Shown: positions 25,377 to 33,830 of the stretch, piece after piece | How the letters are laid out: each line of letters opens with the position of its first letter | Numbering within the stretch: position 1 is the stretch's first letter | Source of the DNA: Methanobacterium formicicum DSM 3637 | GTDB taxonomy: Archaea > Methanobacteriota > Methanobacteria > Methanobacteriales > Methanobacteriaceae | NCBI RefSeq assembly: GCF_000302455.1 | Contig: NZ_AMPO01000003.1 | Span: forward strand, 186,001 to 250,000 | Length of the DNA: 64,000 bases | Direction of reading: 5' to 3' | Made by a program: the position numbers and the translations under genes | The notes under the pieces: generated by a model | Databases searched by the model: none | What the model saw: the letters and a program-made list of their open reading frames with translations, nothing else | What the model was told of the DNA's origin: nothing

Positions 25377-27026
25377 TCAGCCATTTTCATTAAGTTCTAG
25401 GGCTAATCTTGACCTTTCAAGAGCCAAACCCAGCTGTAATCCAATGGAACTAAGATTTTCAAGGCTGGTTTGGTTATAGGTTTTCACATTTCTACTTCCC
25501 ATGTTAAGAAGTCCAATGATCTTTTCCCCACTTTTTATTGGTAGTATCAGGAGAGTTTTCACACCATTCTTTTTTATAGATGGGTCTATCAGGTCATAAT
25601 CAGCAGATTCGGATGTAATGTAAACTAAAGTTTGATTCTCAAGTGTTTTCTTAAAGAGATCCTTGAAAATTCCGGCTATACACATGTTTCTCAGGTTTTC
25701 GGGCAAATTTTCATGGACCTTTAAGGCCAGTTCCTCCTTATCATCAGTAAGATAAATGCATCCCATATCAAAACCAAGCTTATCTATGGTGCTGGTCACT
25801 GATTTTGTTAAAATCTCATCTTCCACTGTGGTGGAGTTAAGTACTGATGAAACATTATTCATGGCCACCAAGGTGTTAATATACTCATTTTTTTCATGGG
25901 TTAACCTTTTTATCTTAAAAAACCCGGACAATTCATCTGAGGCCATTTCCAAATTCTCAATATTAACAGAATTCACAGATTTAGATTGGGTTAATAGAAC
26001 TATGGCACCAATGGCATGATCTTCACTTATAATTGGAACGGAGAGCATCATGAATAATGAACTATTTTTTAGGTGGGATTTAACCTTTTCAAAGTTTAAA
26101 TCACCGTTTACAGCAGATACAGTCTCCAGAGAATCCATACTTTTAGATACGAATTCTTCCAGGGTCCCCACTATTGGTGCGCTGTTTTCAAGTGCTGGAA
26201 TCTGGTACTGGAGATTCAATCTACCTCCATTTTTAAGGAATATTCCACAGTATTCAGTGGGAAGTAACCTGTTAAGTCCCCCAACCACTTCTTTAAGGGT
26301 TTGTTCTCCACCTTCCCTTGAACTGGTGGAACGAGCAATGGATAAAAGAATTTCTAATTCGCGCTTGGTGCGTTTTGATTGGGAAAGATCATCTCCAATG
26401 ATTGTGGTTCCGGTGATTTTATTATTTTCCCCTACTATGGGATGTATGGAAATTTTATATGGCCGGTATACATTTGATTTTTCCATAAAATCAATTTCAA
26501 GACTGGTACTGTGACCTGCTTTCAGAGAATTAATGGCATTGTCAACTACAATTCTTTCCCTGGGATTAACCATTTCCTGAAGGTTATTTTTTCCATTAAA
26601 GAAAGTCTCAAAGGTGTCATTGGTTGCGATGATGTCCTGATAACTATTAAGGGTAAACACTAAAGTTTCAGGGTTGTCAATAAATTTTTTAAGGTCTGAC
26701 TCTTTGTAAATCAAGTTATGCAGTTGGGATGCAACACTCGCAAGCGTGTCAGTGTTCCTGGTTATGATTTCTGACTTAATTATTGGTCCAGGCTTAATAT
26801 CTGTTTTGGAAAATTCAGTAAGACTCCATAACTTGCTACGCCCCACGAAACGGTAGTTGATAATTCCCTTAGCATTTAGTATTTCCAGATACTTTAAAAC
26901 TGTGGCCCGGCTCCTGCTGGTGCCTCTGGTGATTTTATCTAACATACACTCCTCTGGAGGATGGGAATTAATGTAAGATATGATCAGTCTCTCAGTATCA
27001 GTTAATTCTGGGCCAGGTTTAGTCAT
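25377..27026 (-). CDS. HTH-PAS-GAF-GAF transcriptional regulator
   Basis: 549 residues. An N-terminal winged helix (about 1-75: TDTERLIISYINSHP, then TSRSRATVLKYLEILNAKGIINY) is followed by a PAS domain (about 100-215), a GAF domain (about 225-365) and a second GAF (about 390-545). It has no kinase or receiver domain, so it looks like a one-component sensor that binds ligands or senses redox and acts directly on DNA. I start it at the ATG at 27026 (GGGGAAG 9 bases upstream) rather than at 27074. Its promoter carries an 18-bp palindrome that shares half-sites with the promoter of the divergent DUF169 gene, suggesting it controls both itself and that operon. Confidence 0.88.
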   Translation of the reverse strand: MTKPGPELTDTERLIISYINSHPPEECMLDKITRGTSRSRATVLKYLEILNAKGIINYRFVGRSKLWSLTEFSKTDIKPGPIIKSEIITRNTDTLASVASQLHNLIYKESDLKKFIDNPETLVFTLNSYQDIIATNDTFETFFNGKNNLQEMVNPRERIVVDNAINSLKAGHSTSLEIDFMEKSNVYRPYKISIHPIVGENNKITGTTIIGDDLSQSKRTKRELEILLSIARSTSSREGGEQTLKEVVGGLNRLLPTEYCGIFLKNGGRLNLQYQIPALENSAPIVGTLEEFVSKSMDSLETVSAVNGDLNFEKVKSHLKNSSLFMMLSVPIISEDHAIGAIVLLTQSKSVNSVNIENLEMASDELSGFFKIKRLTHEKNEYINTLVAMNNVSSVLNSTTVEDEILTKSVTSTIDKLGFDMGCIYLTDDKEELALKVHENLPENLRNMCIAGIFKDLFKKTLENQTLVYITSESADYDLIDPSIKKNGVKTLLILPIKSGEKIIGLLNMGSRNVKTYNQTSLENLSSIGLQLGLALERSRLALELNENG

Positions 27027-27046
27027 CTCTTTCGCACTTCCCCTTT

Positions 27047-27064
27047 TTATACTATATAGTATAA
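27047..27064. promoter_or_regulatory. 18-bp perfect palindrome, candidate operator of the regulator gene
   Basis: TTATACTATATAGTATAA, centred about 29 bases before the regulator's start codon, so it overlaps the expected transcription start or leader. It contains the half-sites ACTAT and ATAGT that recur at the divergent DUF169 promoter. It could also be partly the TATA element. Confidence 0.6.
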
Positions 27065-27353
27065 TGTTTGGCAAACAGTATATAAGTTTTACAGTTATTC
27101 AAAAAAATTTATCCATTGAGTAGAACTATTTGAATCAAAATTATCAAGGTTTTGTTATTTTTATAGGACTTTTTTATCATTTCCAGGCTTTTTATCATTT
27201 CCAAACATTATTTTTTTATTTTTGGGTTTCTGCAGATGAACTGGATTTTTCTCATTGTAACCTGATGATCAGCGTTTTTGTTAATTGGGTCTACTATTGG
27301 CTTTATTATTTTTCTATTGATGTCCCTTATTTTCATGTTTGGGTTTGGAAAGA

Positions 27354-27404
27354 TTTATAAGGAGTAAGTTATACTATACCTTATAGTTATACTATAAAGT
27401 ATAG
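27354..27404 (+). promoter_or_regulatory. DUF169 operon promoter with overlapping operator half-sites
   Basis: A TATA box TTTATAAG at 27354-27361, preceded by the BRE-like GGAAAGA, is followed by TTATACTATA at 27369 and again at 27387 (18 bp apart) and by the inverted arms TATAGT/ACTATA and CTATA/TATAG up to 27404. Expected transcription start near 27380 falls inside the repeat cluster, which fits a repressor site. The same half-site forms the palindrome at 27047-27064. Confidence 0.6.
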
Positions 27405-27421
27405 ATTTTGGAGATGAAAAG

Positions 27422-28102
27422 ATGTACTATGAAACTGAAGCAAAAGAACTGATTCAAGTACTGGGACTTAAAGGAAGCCCAGTAGCAGTTAAAATGGTTA
27501 AAACACAGGAAGACATACCTGAGGGTCATGAAAAAATTCCTGAAACCAAAAGGCACTGTGAATTCATCCAGGATGCCAGACTCAAAGGCGACACAGGTTA
27601 CGCCACAGCTTTAGAACATATGTGTAAAGGTGGAGCTGGAGTCATGGGAATTGGTCAGCTACCCCCCAGCGTAGCTGATGGCACCATGTACCACAAGTTA
27701 GGAAACTTCAAAACACCAGAGGGGGCTCTAGATACAGTGGAAGCCATACCTAAATCAAGCGAAGAATACTACGCATCACTGTACGCACCATTAGAATCAG
27801 CAAACTATGAACCCGATGTTGTGGTCCTAATACTCAACCCCAAACAGGCATTAAGAGTCAGTCAAGCATATCTTAACGCTAAAGGTGGCCGAATATCCAG
27901 TGACTACTCAGGAATACAATCACTATGTGCTGATGCTGTGGTTGCAGTGAAAGAGCGGGGCGTGCCAAATATGACTCTGGGATGTAATGGATCACGAGGA
28001 TACGCTGGTGTTGCAGAAGAAGAAGTGGTTATTGGAATCCCACCTGAAAACCTCAAAGACATACTGGGAGCTCTAAAAACATTCCAGGAAAAATGGGGAT
28101 GA
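27422..28102 (+). CDS. DUF169 family protein
   Basis: 226-residue soluble protein of the DUF169 family, function unknown. Seen: AKELIQVLGLKGSPVAVKMV at the start, RHCEFIQDARLKG, ALEHMCKGGAGVMGIG, and GIQSLCADAVV with LGCNGSRGYAG toward the end. Four conserved-looking cysteines (about 46, 68, 169 and 188) might bind a cluster or metal. It is the first gene of a unit with a TusA-DsrE fusion and a membrane protein, and its promoter carries operator-like repeats. The neighbours suggest a link to sulfur handling; that is inference. Confidence 0.87.
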   Translation: MYYETEAKELIQVLGLKGSPVAVKMVKTQEDIPEGHEKIPETKRHCEFIQDARLKGDTGYATALEHMCKGGAGVMGIGQLPPSVADGTMYHKLGNFKTPEGALDTVEAIPKSSEEYYASLYAPLESANYEPDVVVLILNPKQALRVSQAYLNAKGGRISSDYSGIQSLCADAVVAVKERGVPNMTLGCNGSRGYAGVAEEEVVIGIPPENLKDILGALKTFQEKWG

Positions 28103-28162
28103 ACACAACATCTTATCCAATCTTAAACTCATTATAATGAAATTAATGAGCATTCAACAGAT

Positions 28163-28194
28163 TAGAAGAGTGTAAAATTAGAAGGGTGTAAAAG
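28163..28194 (+). repeat. 16-bp tandem duplication carrying a ribosome binding site
   Basis: TTAGAAGAGTGTAAAA is followed at once by TTAGAAGGGTGTAAAA, a few bases before the start of the TusA-DsrE gene. The second copy supplies its GAAGGGTG ribosome binding site. Confidence 0.7.
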
Positions 28195-28195
28195 T

Positions 28196-29038
28196 ATGAA
28201 AACAATCAAACTCCTTGGAATAAAAGCCCCAAACGCATCTATAATGGTAGATAACATCTTAAAACAGGATCCTACTGGTGGACTTATAATCATTCTCAGC
28301 CCAGGTACAGAAGAAGGTTTGGAAAAAGTTGCAAGTAAATATGGACTTGTAATAGAAGCAGAGCACAAAGAAAAGGAAGTAGTGATAAGATTGGTTGAAA
28401 ATTCAGGGGGACTGGAAACGTTGGAAGAACTTGATGTTACAGGCCAAACCTGTCCCGGACCAATCATCATTGCCGGTGACAAACTGGGTTCTATGGCAAA
28501 CGGAGACCGGGTGAAGATAAAAAACAACAACCTGGAAACCATTGAAGACATAGCCATAGCCATGCCTGAAATGGGTGGAAAAGTGCTGGATCAAGGAACC
28601 GATGGCGAAAAACATTATCTCGTAATCGAAAAAGTCGATAAGAAAGACTCGAAAGAGACTACAACTTCAGTCAAGCGGGATAAAGTTCTGGTGGTTCAGA
28701 GTAATGGAATTGGCAATGCAGAACGAGCATATGCTACTTTCATATTCGCCAAAGCTGCTTTGAGTATGGGTAAAAAAGTCGGCATATTTTTACTAATGGA
28801 TGGAGTAAGCATAGCCCGTAAAGGCAATGCAGCTACAGTGAAACATCCTGCCTTTGACCGCTTGGATCACCTGATGACCGAAGCAATTGATGCTGGTGCA
28901 ACCATCTACGTTTGTGAGTTAAGTGCAAATTTCAGGGGAATCAAACAAAAAGACCTTGAAAAGGGTTGCAAACTGGCAGGTGCAGCAACCTATGTTACAT
29001 TACTTTCAGATCCCACCTATGCGGTGGTTAACTTTTAA
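28196..29038 (+). CDS. TusA-like / TusA / DsrE fusion protein (putative sulfur carrier)
   Basis: 280 residues in three parts. Residues 1-70 look like a TusA fold that has lost its cysteine (LLGIKAPNASIMVDNIL). Residues about 78-147 are a TusA domain with LDVTGQTCPGPIIIAGDKL, where Cys86 of the CPGP (canonical CPxP) motif would carry persulfide. Residues about 163-280 are a DsrE domain (VLVVQSNGIGNAERAYATFIFA) with a candidate cysteine at about 240 (IYVCELSANFRGI). TusA and DsrE proteins pass sulfur between enzymes in many systems, usually as separate chains. It follows DUF169 by 93 bases. Confidence 0.85.
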   Translation: MKTIKLLGIKAPNASIMVDNILKQDPTGGLIIILSPGTEEGLEKVASKYGLVIEAEHKEKEVVIRLVENSGGLETLEELDVTGQTCPGPIIIAGDKLGSMANGDRVKIKNNNLETIEDIAIAMPEMGGKVLDQGTDGEKHYLVIEKVDKKDSKETTTSVKRDKVLVVQSNGIGNAERAYATFIFAKAALSMGKKVGIFLLMDGVSIARKGNAATVKHPAFDRLDHLMTEAIDAGATIYVCELSANFRGIKQKDLEKGCKLAGAATYVTLLSDPTYAVVNF

Positions 29039-29188
29039 ATAAAGAATTAAAAATATATTGAGAGATTTAAACTGAAAGATAATTACTGGAAGATCAAATC
29101 GTCAAATGATAAATGAGTTTTGAGATTTTATAGTTCAATTAATTAATATTTTACAAATCAGTATTAAAAATTTAAAAAGGTGAAAAGA

Positions 29189-29515
29189 ATGCAGGTTACC
29201 TATCCCGTTATTATTCTGGCCATACTGGCAAGTGGACTTGTAAGTGGGTTTATAACATTCAGGATGCATGGAATGAGACTGGCACCACATTTTGTGGTAC
29301 TGATCCTAGCTCTGGTGGCTACACTAATATCCATCATCAATGGAAATAGTTACATACTCTACTGTGCTGTTTTACTACAGATTCTGACTACCATAACCGC
29401 ATTTACCCAGACATGGGCCACATTAAAGTATAACTTTCAAACTGCACCGGCATACGCCCCGCACTTGACTTTAATGACCATGTTACCAGTACTTGCAGTG
29501 GCATCCATGATTTAA
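29189..29515 (+). CDS. Small polytopic membrane protein, function unknown
   Basis: 108 residues with four hydrophobic segments: about 4-24, 34-52, 56-77 and 93-108, joined by short loops containing RMHGMRLAPH and TWATLKYNFQTAPAYAPH. The ATG at 29189 has GGTGA 5 bases upstream; a GTG at 29180 overlaps that site. It is the third gene of the DUF169/TusA-DsrE group after a 150-base gap and may be its membrane partner, but it could also be transcribed separately. No family was recognised. Confidence 0.75.
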   Translation: MQVTYPVIILAILASGLVSGFITFRMHGMRLAPHFVVLILALVATLISIINGNSYILYCAVLLQILTTITAFTQTWATLKYNFQTAPAYAPHLTLMTMLPVLAVASMI

Positions 29516-29535
29516 TTTATTTTTTTATTTTTTTT
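29516..29535 (+). terminator. Oligo-T terminator after the small membrane protein
   Basis: A nearly pure T stretch begins within four bases of the stop codon and would end the DUF169-operon transcript. Confidence 0.5.
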
Positions 29536-29967
29536 GAAAAGAGAGAGTCTCTACTGTATTTTACATCTAATGCCTAATTTTAATCTTTAATTAACTTTTT
29601 ACATCCATTATTAAATCTATCTTCCTATTAACTCAGTTTAATTTATCTAAATTTATTTTAAAATTACATTTTTATTTAATAAATCAATTAACTATTTAAT
29701 AGGCTACAAATAGGTCACACCTTAAATTTTAAGACTTACTTCATCTTAAGAAAAATTATAATTGGTATTAAAATTAATATTTTAACCAGATGTCATGAAA
29801 AAAATTCCAAAATCAAATTACCCGTTTCAATGTTTAAAATAGTTTCGTTTCCAGTGCTATTTAATAAGGTGTGACATCTGTAGAATGTGAACTAGTATGT
29901 GTCAATTATAAAAATTACAAACTCTAAAAAATATAAACAGTGGTCATATTAATAGAGGAGGGGTGGC
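29516..29967. other. AT-rich gap without a gene
   Basis: About 450 bases. After the oligo-T run I see only simple AT-rich sequence with imperfect TTAATTTAAT repeats, and near the right end the GGAGGGGTGG ribosome binding site of the ATP-cone gene. No coding or RNA signal is defended. Confidence 0.5.
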
Positions 29968-30246
29968 ATGACTAAAGTTCTAAAAAAGAAAGGCAAAATC
30001 GAATCATTTAATCCAAATAAAATTAAAGGTTCACTCCAAAAAGCAACTATAGATGCAGGATACAGTCTGGATGAGAAAAAGGATATTATAAACCAGGTTT
30101 TTAATAATATCAATAAAAAGATCGACGAGGAAAAAGAGATTAAAAGTGAAACCATTAAAATGTGTCTTTTAACAGAATTAGATAAATGCGAACCATATAT
30201 TGCTAAATCATGGCGTAGATTTGATGATAAATACAAATCAAGATAA
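29968..30246 (+). CDS. Stand-alone ATP-cone domain protein
   Basis: 92-residue protein consisting only of an ATP-cone, the allosteric nucleotide-binding module normally found at the N-terminus of ribonucleotide reductases or in NrdR. Seen: VLKKKGKIESFNPNKIKGSLQKATIDAG (split here for length: KKGKIESFNPNKI then SLQKATIDAGY), the helical middle, and the closing EPYIAKSWRRFDDKY. A very strong GGAGGGGTGG ribosome binding site lies just upstream. No partner enzyme is adjacent; the next gene is a nitroreductase. A trans-acting nucleotide sensor is one reading. Confidence 0.85.
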   Translation: MTKVLKKKGKIESFNPNKIKGSLQKATIDAGYSLDEKKDIINQVFNNINKKIDEEKEIKSETIKMCLLTELDKCEPYIAKSWRRFDDKYKSR

Positions 30247-30314
30247 AAATTTATTATTTTTAACCCATTTTTAACCATATTTTTCAATGAAGATAATAAA
30301 TGGAGATGGAAAAC

Positions 30315-31079
30315 ATGGTCATGGTTGATCTTTATACTCAAATATTCAAGAGAAAATCCATTAGAGATTATGATCTTACTCCAATGGAGAGTGTTGCTCT
30401 TGAAAAGGTTGTTGAACAGATTAAGAATTTAAAACCATTATATGATGATATTAATGTAGAGTTTAAGATTGTATCTCAAAATGATGTTAATCAACGGATG
30501 ATGAAGAAAGCACCCCACTACATTGTAGTATTCTCTGAAAATAAAGAGGGTTATAAAACCAATGTGGGGTTTATGCTTCAGCAGATGGATCTTTTCTTTT
30601 CAGCCAGTGGCTTGGGTAGTTGCTGGCAGGGGATACCCAAGCCAAAAAAACAGGTTTTGGAAAGTTCAGATCTAGAATTCGTCATTTTAATGGCATTTGG
30701 AAGGACAAATACGCAGTTGCACCGAACCAGTAATTTAGAATTCAAGAGAAAACCTCTCTCTAAGATAAGTGATATTAAAACTGAAGGAGACTTGGGTGAA
30801 TTATTGGAGGCAGCACGTCTGGCTCCCTCGGCAACCAATAGTCAACCATGGTTTTTTAAAGGTGATAATCACATAATCCATGCTTATGCAGTCAAACCAA
30901 ACATTTTAAGGGCTATTATGCTTAAAAAATATATTTTGATTGACATGGGTATTGCACTTTACCATTTAAAGCTGGCAGCAGAACATTTAGAGAAAACAAA
31001 CCAGATTATTTTTGATGAAACCGGTAGTAAAAGCACACCCCCAAGATATGAATATGTGGCCAGTTTGAAAATTGATTAA
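30315..31079 (+). CDS. Nitroreductase-family flavoprotein
   Basis: About 254 residues of the NfsA/NfsB-like FMN fold. Seen: the N-terminal KRKSIRDYDLTP that binds FMN phosphate, the middle LQQMDLFFSASGLGSCWQGIP, and a second conserved block ARLAPSATNSQPWFF. The ATG at 30315 has GGAG 9 bases upstream; in-frame ATGs at 30300, 30306 and 30321 are possible alternatives. Members reduce nitro compounds, quinones or, in some anaerobes, act in other redox chemistry; the substrate is not predictable. It is a single-gene unit. Confidence 0.87.
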   Translation: MVMVDLYTQIFKRKSIRDYDLTPMESVALEKVVEQIKNLKPLYDDINVEFKIVSQNDVNQRMMKKAPHYIVVFSENKEGYKTNVGFMLQQMDLFFSASGLGSCWQGIPKPKKQVLESSDLEFVILMAFGRTNTQLHRTSNLEFKRKPLSKISDIKTEGDLGELLEAARLAPSATNSQPWFFKGDNHIIHAYAVKPNILRAIMLKKYILIDMGIALYHLKLAAEHLEKTNQIIFDETGSKSTPPRYEYVASLKID

Positions 31080-31155
31080 ATTAAAAAGTTGACATTTAAA
31101 AAGTAGTTGACATTCAAGTGGGATATTCTTTTTTTATTAAAAAAAATAAAAAAAC

Positions 31156-32049
31156 CTATTCGACACTTTCCAGGAAAACTTTAACCTCTCCTGCTATTTT
31201 TTCCCCCTGCTTGTGTCCAGCTTCAGCAGATGCGCCACGGAAAGTGGCATCTAGAGGGTTGGGTCCTTTAGCTTCAATTGACTCTGTATCTGGGCTTATA
31301 ACCATAACCTGGGAACCAGATTCTTTTAGTTGGGCCAGTTCCTCTTGAAAAGTGATGCGATGCATGGTGGGGCCCATTGCCGGTGCAATCATACTGGGTT
31401 CGGCAACAATTATGAGTACCAGATCATAACCCTGCGCTACATCGGCGTTAGTCCCTGAACTCATACCTCCATCAATGTATCTGCGATTATTAATGGTAGT
31501 GGGGGGATAAATACCTGGAACTGCTGAACTGGCAGATACAGCAAGTAAAAGAGGAACACCTGAATCCTGATCAAATTTAACCCATTCACCAGTTTCGGCG
31601 TCAACGGCATTTAATACCAACTTTCTCTCTGGATTCCATTCATGAACTGGTAAACGTGAGGCCATTATTTCCAGTCTTTCTTCCTCGCCCATGGTGGGTG
31701 CGGCCAGTGCTGCTTCTCCAATAAGTGCCCTTGCAGTTTGTGAATCAGGGGAGCTCATAATAGCTGCAGCCATCATCTGACGGAATTTATGCCCATCGAA
31801 ATCAACAGGCCTTTCTTTGGTTTCATGGACTGGTTTTAACTGTCTATGGTAAAGTTCTTCCAGGCTGAGGCCACTGGTGATCTGAGCCCCCACACTGGAA
31901 CCAGCAGATGTCCCAACAATGAGTTCCGCATCGATTACATTTAATCCACTTTCTTCAAGTGCAAAAAGCAAACCCAACTCCCATGCAGTTCCGGTAATTC
32001 CTCCGCCACTTAAAACCAGTGCTTTTGATGGTTTATCCTTTTTAGCCAT
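31156..32049 (-). CDS. Patatin-like phospholipase family protein
   Basis: 297-residue serine hydrolase. The oxyanion-hole motif LVLSGGGITG is at about residues 11-20. The nucleophile motif GTSAGSS is at about 46-52. The catalytic aspartate lies in IDGGMSSGTNADVA (DGG) at about 194-206. Patatin enzymes cleave acyl ester lipids, which is odd in an archaeon with ether lipids, so the true substrate may be another ester or a bacterial lipid. A perfect AGGAGG ribosome binding site precedes the ATG. It stands alone. Confidence 0.88.
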   Translation of the reverse strand: MAKKDKPSKALVLSGGGITGTAWELGLLFALEESGLNVIDAELIVGTSAGSSVGAQITSGLSLEELYHRQLKPVHETKERPVDFDGHKFRQMMAAAIMSSPDSQTARALIGEAALAAPTMGEEERLEIMASRLPVHEWNPERKLVLNAVDAETGEWVKFDQDSGVPLLLAVSASSAVPGIYPPTTINNRRYIDGGMSSGTNADVAQGYDLVLIIVAEPSMIAPAMGPTMHRITFQEELAQLKESGSQVMVISPDTESIEAKGPNPLDATFRGASAEAGHKQGEKIAGEVKVFLESVE

Positions 32050-32119
32050 TATTTACCTCCTGTCACGATTTTAATAACTTAATGACTGTTATCATAAATC
32101 ACCATAATCCTTCAACCTA

Positions 32120-32215
32120 AGATCCCTAATTTCAATACAATCCCTTATTTCCAAATATTATCCTTTATTTTTAAATATTATCCCTTAATTCCAAGATGAT
32201 TCTTATTTTCAAAAG
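32120..32215. repeat. About four imperfect 20-bp repeats
   Basis: Units of the type AAATATTATCCCTTAATTCC recur through the spacer between the patatin gene and the SepCysS 3' end. They are degenerate and AT-rich, similar to other spacers in the window. Confidence 0.5.
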
Positions 32216-32268
32216 CATAAATATTAGGTCACAGGGGACCATTGAATTGTAGTTAAGTTACCTAATGT

Positions 32269-33417
32269 TTAGTCTGCCATTTCTTTGTATTTAGTGGCAA
32301 TTTCAGCAAAGGAATTTGCTATGTAGTGTACCTGTTCCTGACTGTAACCGTAAACACTGCACTTGAACCACTGGGTCTGTCCCCTTTTGATCCCCACAAT
32401 ATTCCTTTTTTTAAGTTCTTCATAAAGATAAAAACCTTTACGTGGATGTTTATCTGCAATCCTATGGAAAAATGGAGTTTCAAACCGAACCAGATCATGT
32501 TCAGTGGGACGCACGCCGATCTGCCTGACTCCGCCTATTTTTTCCATTTCAGAAACGAAGTAGCGGCTTTTTTCTACTTCAACATCCCACTTGTTAACCC
32601 GGTGAATTATGTGGGGTAAAGATGCCATTAATGTTGCAATGGGAGCTCCACGGCTAGTGCATCCTAGCATTTCAAGTTCTTTAACCTGATGCAGTGATGA
32701 TCTTTTTAAAATCAGATCTGCCCATTCTTCCTGCACTCCCAGAATACCTATGGGTCCAGAGGCAGCCATGCTTTTATGACCACTACCCACCACGAAATCC
32801 ACATTCCACCGCTTGGCATCTATGGGCATTCTTCCCATAGAGTATGCGCAGTTTAAAAGGAAGGGAATACCTGCGTCATGGGCAACTTTACCAATAGCTT
32901 GTGCATCAGTCACATTACCATAATTACCATCCACATGGGTTAAAAGAACCAGACTAACATCTTCGCCCATATCATTGAGTTCATCAAGGGTTTCACGGTA
33001 CCCTTCTGCGTTAATACGATATTCTGGATCATCACTGCTGGGAACTTCCACGATGTTAAGTCCGTTACGTTCTGCTGCTAGGTGACTGGTGTAATGGGCA
33101 TTACCATCCATCACAACGGTATCTCCGGGTCTGCAAAGAGCATGCATTACTGCGAATTTACCTTCTCTTGCTCCATGAACAGTTCTAGCATAATCAGCAC
33201 CAATAAAACGGGCCATATCCTCCAGGAAACTATTTATGGATGGTTTTGATATTTCGTCCAGACGACCTGCACAGTAATCACAGACACTGTACCCATCGGA
33301 AAATTCGTATAATGCTTGTCGGGATTCGGGGGGAAGCACCCCTCCACGTTGAAGTGGATTAAGATTAAGATTTTCTCTTTCTGTTTGGCGATTAAGGGAG
33401 TAATCTTGACATTTCAT
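32269..33417 (-). CDS. pscS: O-phosphoseryl-tRNA:Cys-tRNA synthase (SepCysS)
   Basis: PLP enzyme that converts phosphoseryl-tRNA(Cys) to cysteinyl-tRNA(Cys), the second step of the indirect cysteine route of methanogens. The 382-residue protein shows LNLNPLQRGGVLPPESRQALYE at the start (in pieces PLQRGGVLPPE), the cysteine-containing GYSVCDYCAGRL, and the PLP lysine in GSGHKSMAASGP. LEMLGCTSRGAPIATLMAS is also typical, and its cysteine is among those proposed to carry sulfur. Length is normal. SepRS is not in this window. Confidence 0.95.
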   Translation of the reverse strand: MKCQDYSLNRQTERENLNLNPLQRGGVLPPESRQALYEFSDGYSVCDYCAGRLDEISKPSINSFLEDMARFIGADYARTVHGAREGKFAVMHALCRPGDTVVMDGNAHYTSHLAAERNGLNIVEVPSSDDPEYRINAEGYRETLDELNDMGEDVSLVLLTHVDGNYGNVTDAQAIGKVAHDAGIPFLLNCAYSMGRMPIDAKRWNVDFVVGSGHKSMAASGPIGILGVQEEWADLILKRSSLHQVKELEMLGCTSRGAPIATLMASLPHIIHRVNKWDVEVEKSRYFVSEMEKIGGVRQIGVRPTEHDLVRFETPFFHRIADKHPRKGFYLYEELKKRNIVGIKRGQTQWFKCSVYGYSQEQVHYIANSFAEIATKYKEMAD

Positions 33418-33830
33418 ATAAATTCACCAGTATTGGTTAATCTTGATATTTATTCATTAAGTTGAGATTTATCTACGATAACTTAATCTTGGATAATACT
33501 TTCTCTTTTGTCAAAAACTTAAATCCAATTTAACTTAACTATTTATATTATTTAATTTATTTTTTGGTTCTCATATATTTTCTCCAGAATAATGGATAGG
33601 ATCCCCTGAATAATGGATTGTTTATCTCAATAATGGATGGTGAAGATAACAAAATTATAACTTGTAATGTAAATGAAAATAAGTTAATTTAAGATGCAAA
33701 TAAAATAACCCTGTGCAAATACTAATTAAACCATGGAAAAGGAGTTAAGTTGAATTTTTACCAGGTAAGAAACTACTTTTTTTAAAATATTATGCCTCTT
33801 AAAACTAACAGCAAGATACAAAACGATTAA
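33418..33830. other. AT-rich gap with short repeats
   Basis: 413 bases without a gene. Around 33587-33640 the word AATAATGGAT occurs three times about 20 bases apart. Otherwise simple AT-rich sequence; the left part holds the SepCysS promoter region. Confidence 0.5.

Larger units (their letters stand above)
27027..27421. other. Divergent regulatory region, regulator / DUF169 operon
   Basis: 395 bases without a gene. The left end has the 18-bp palindrome and the right end the TATA box and operator cluster of the DUF169 promoter (both listed). The middle is T-rich with a TTTTTATCATTTCCA duplication around 27170-27205. Confidence 0.6.
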
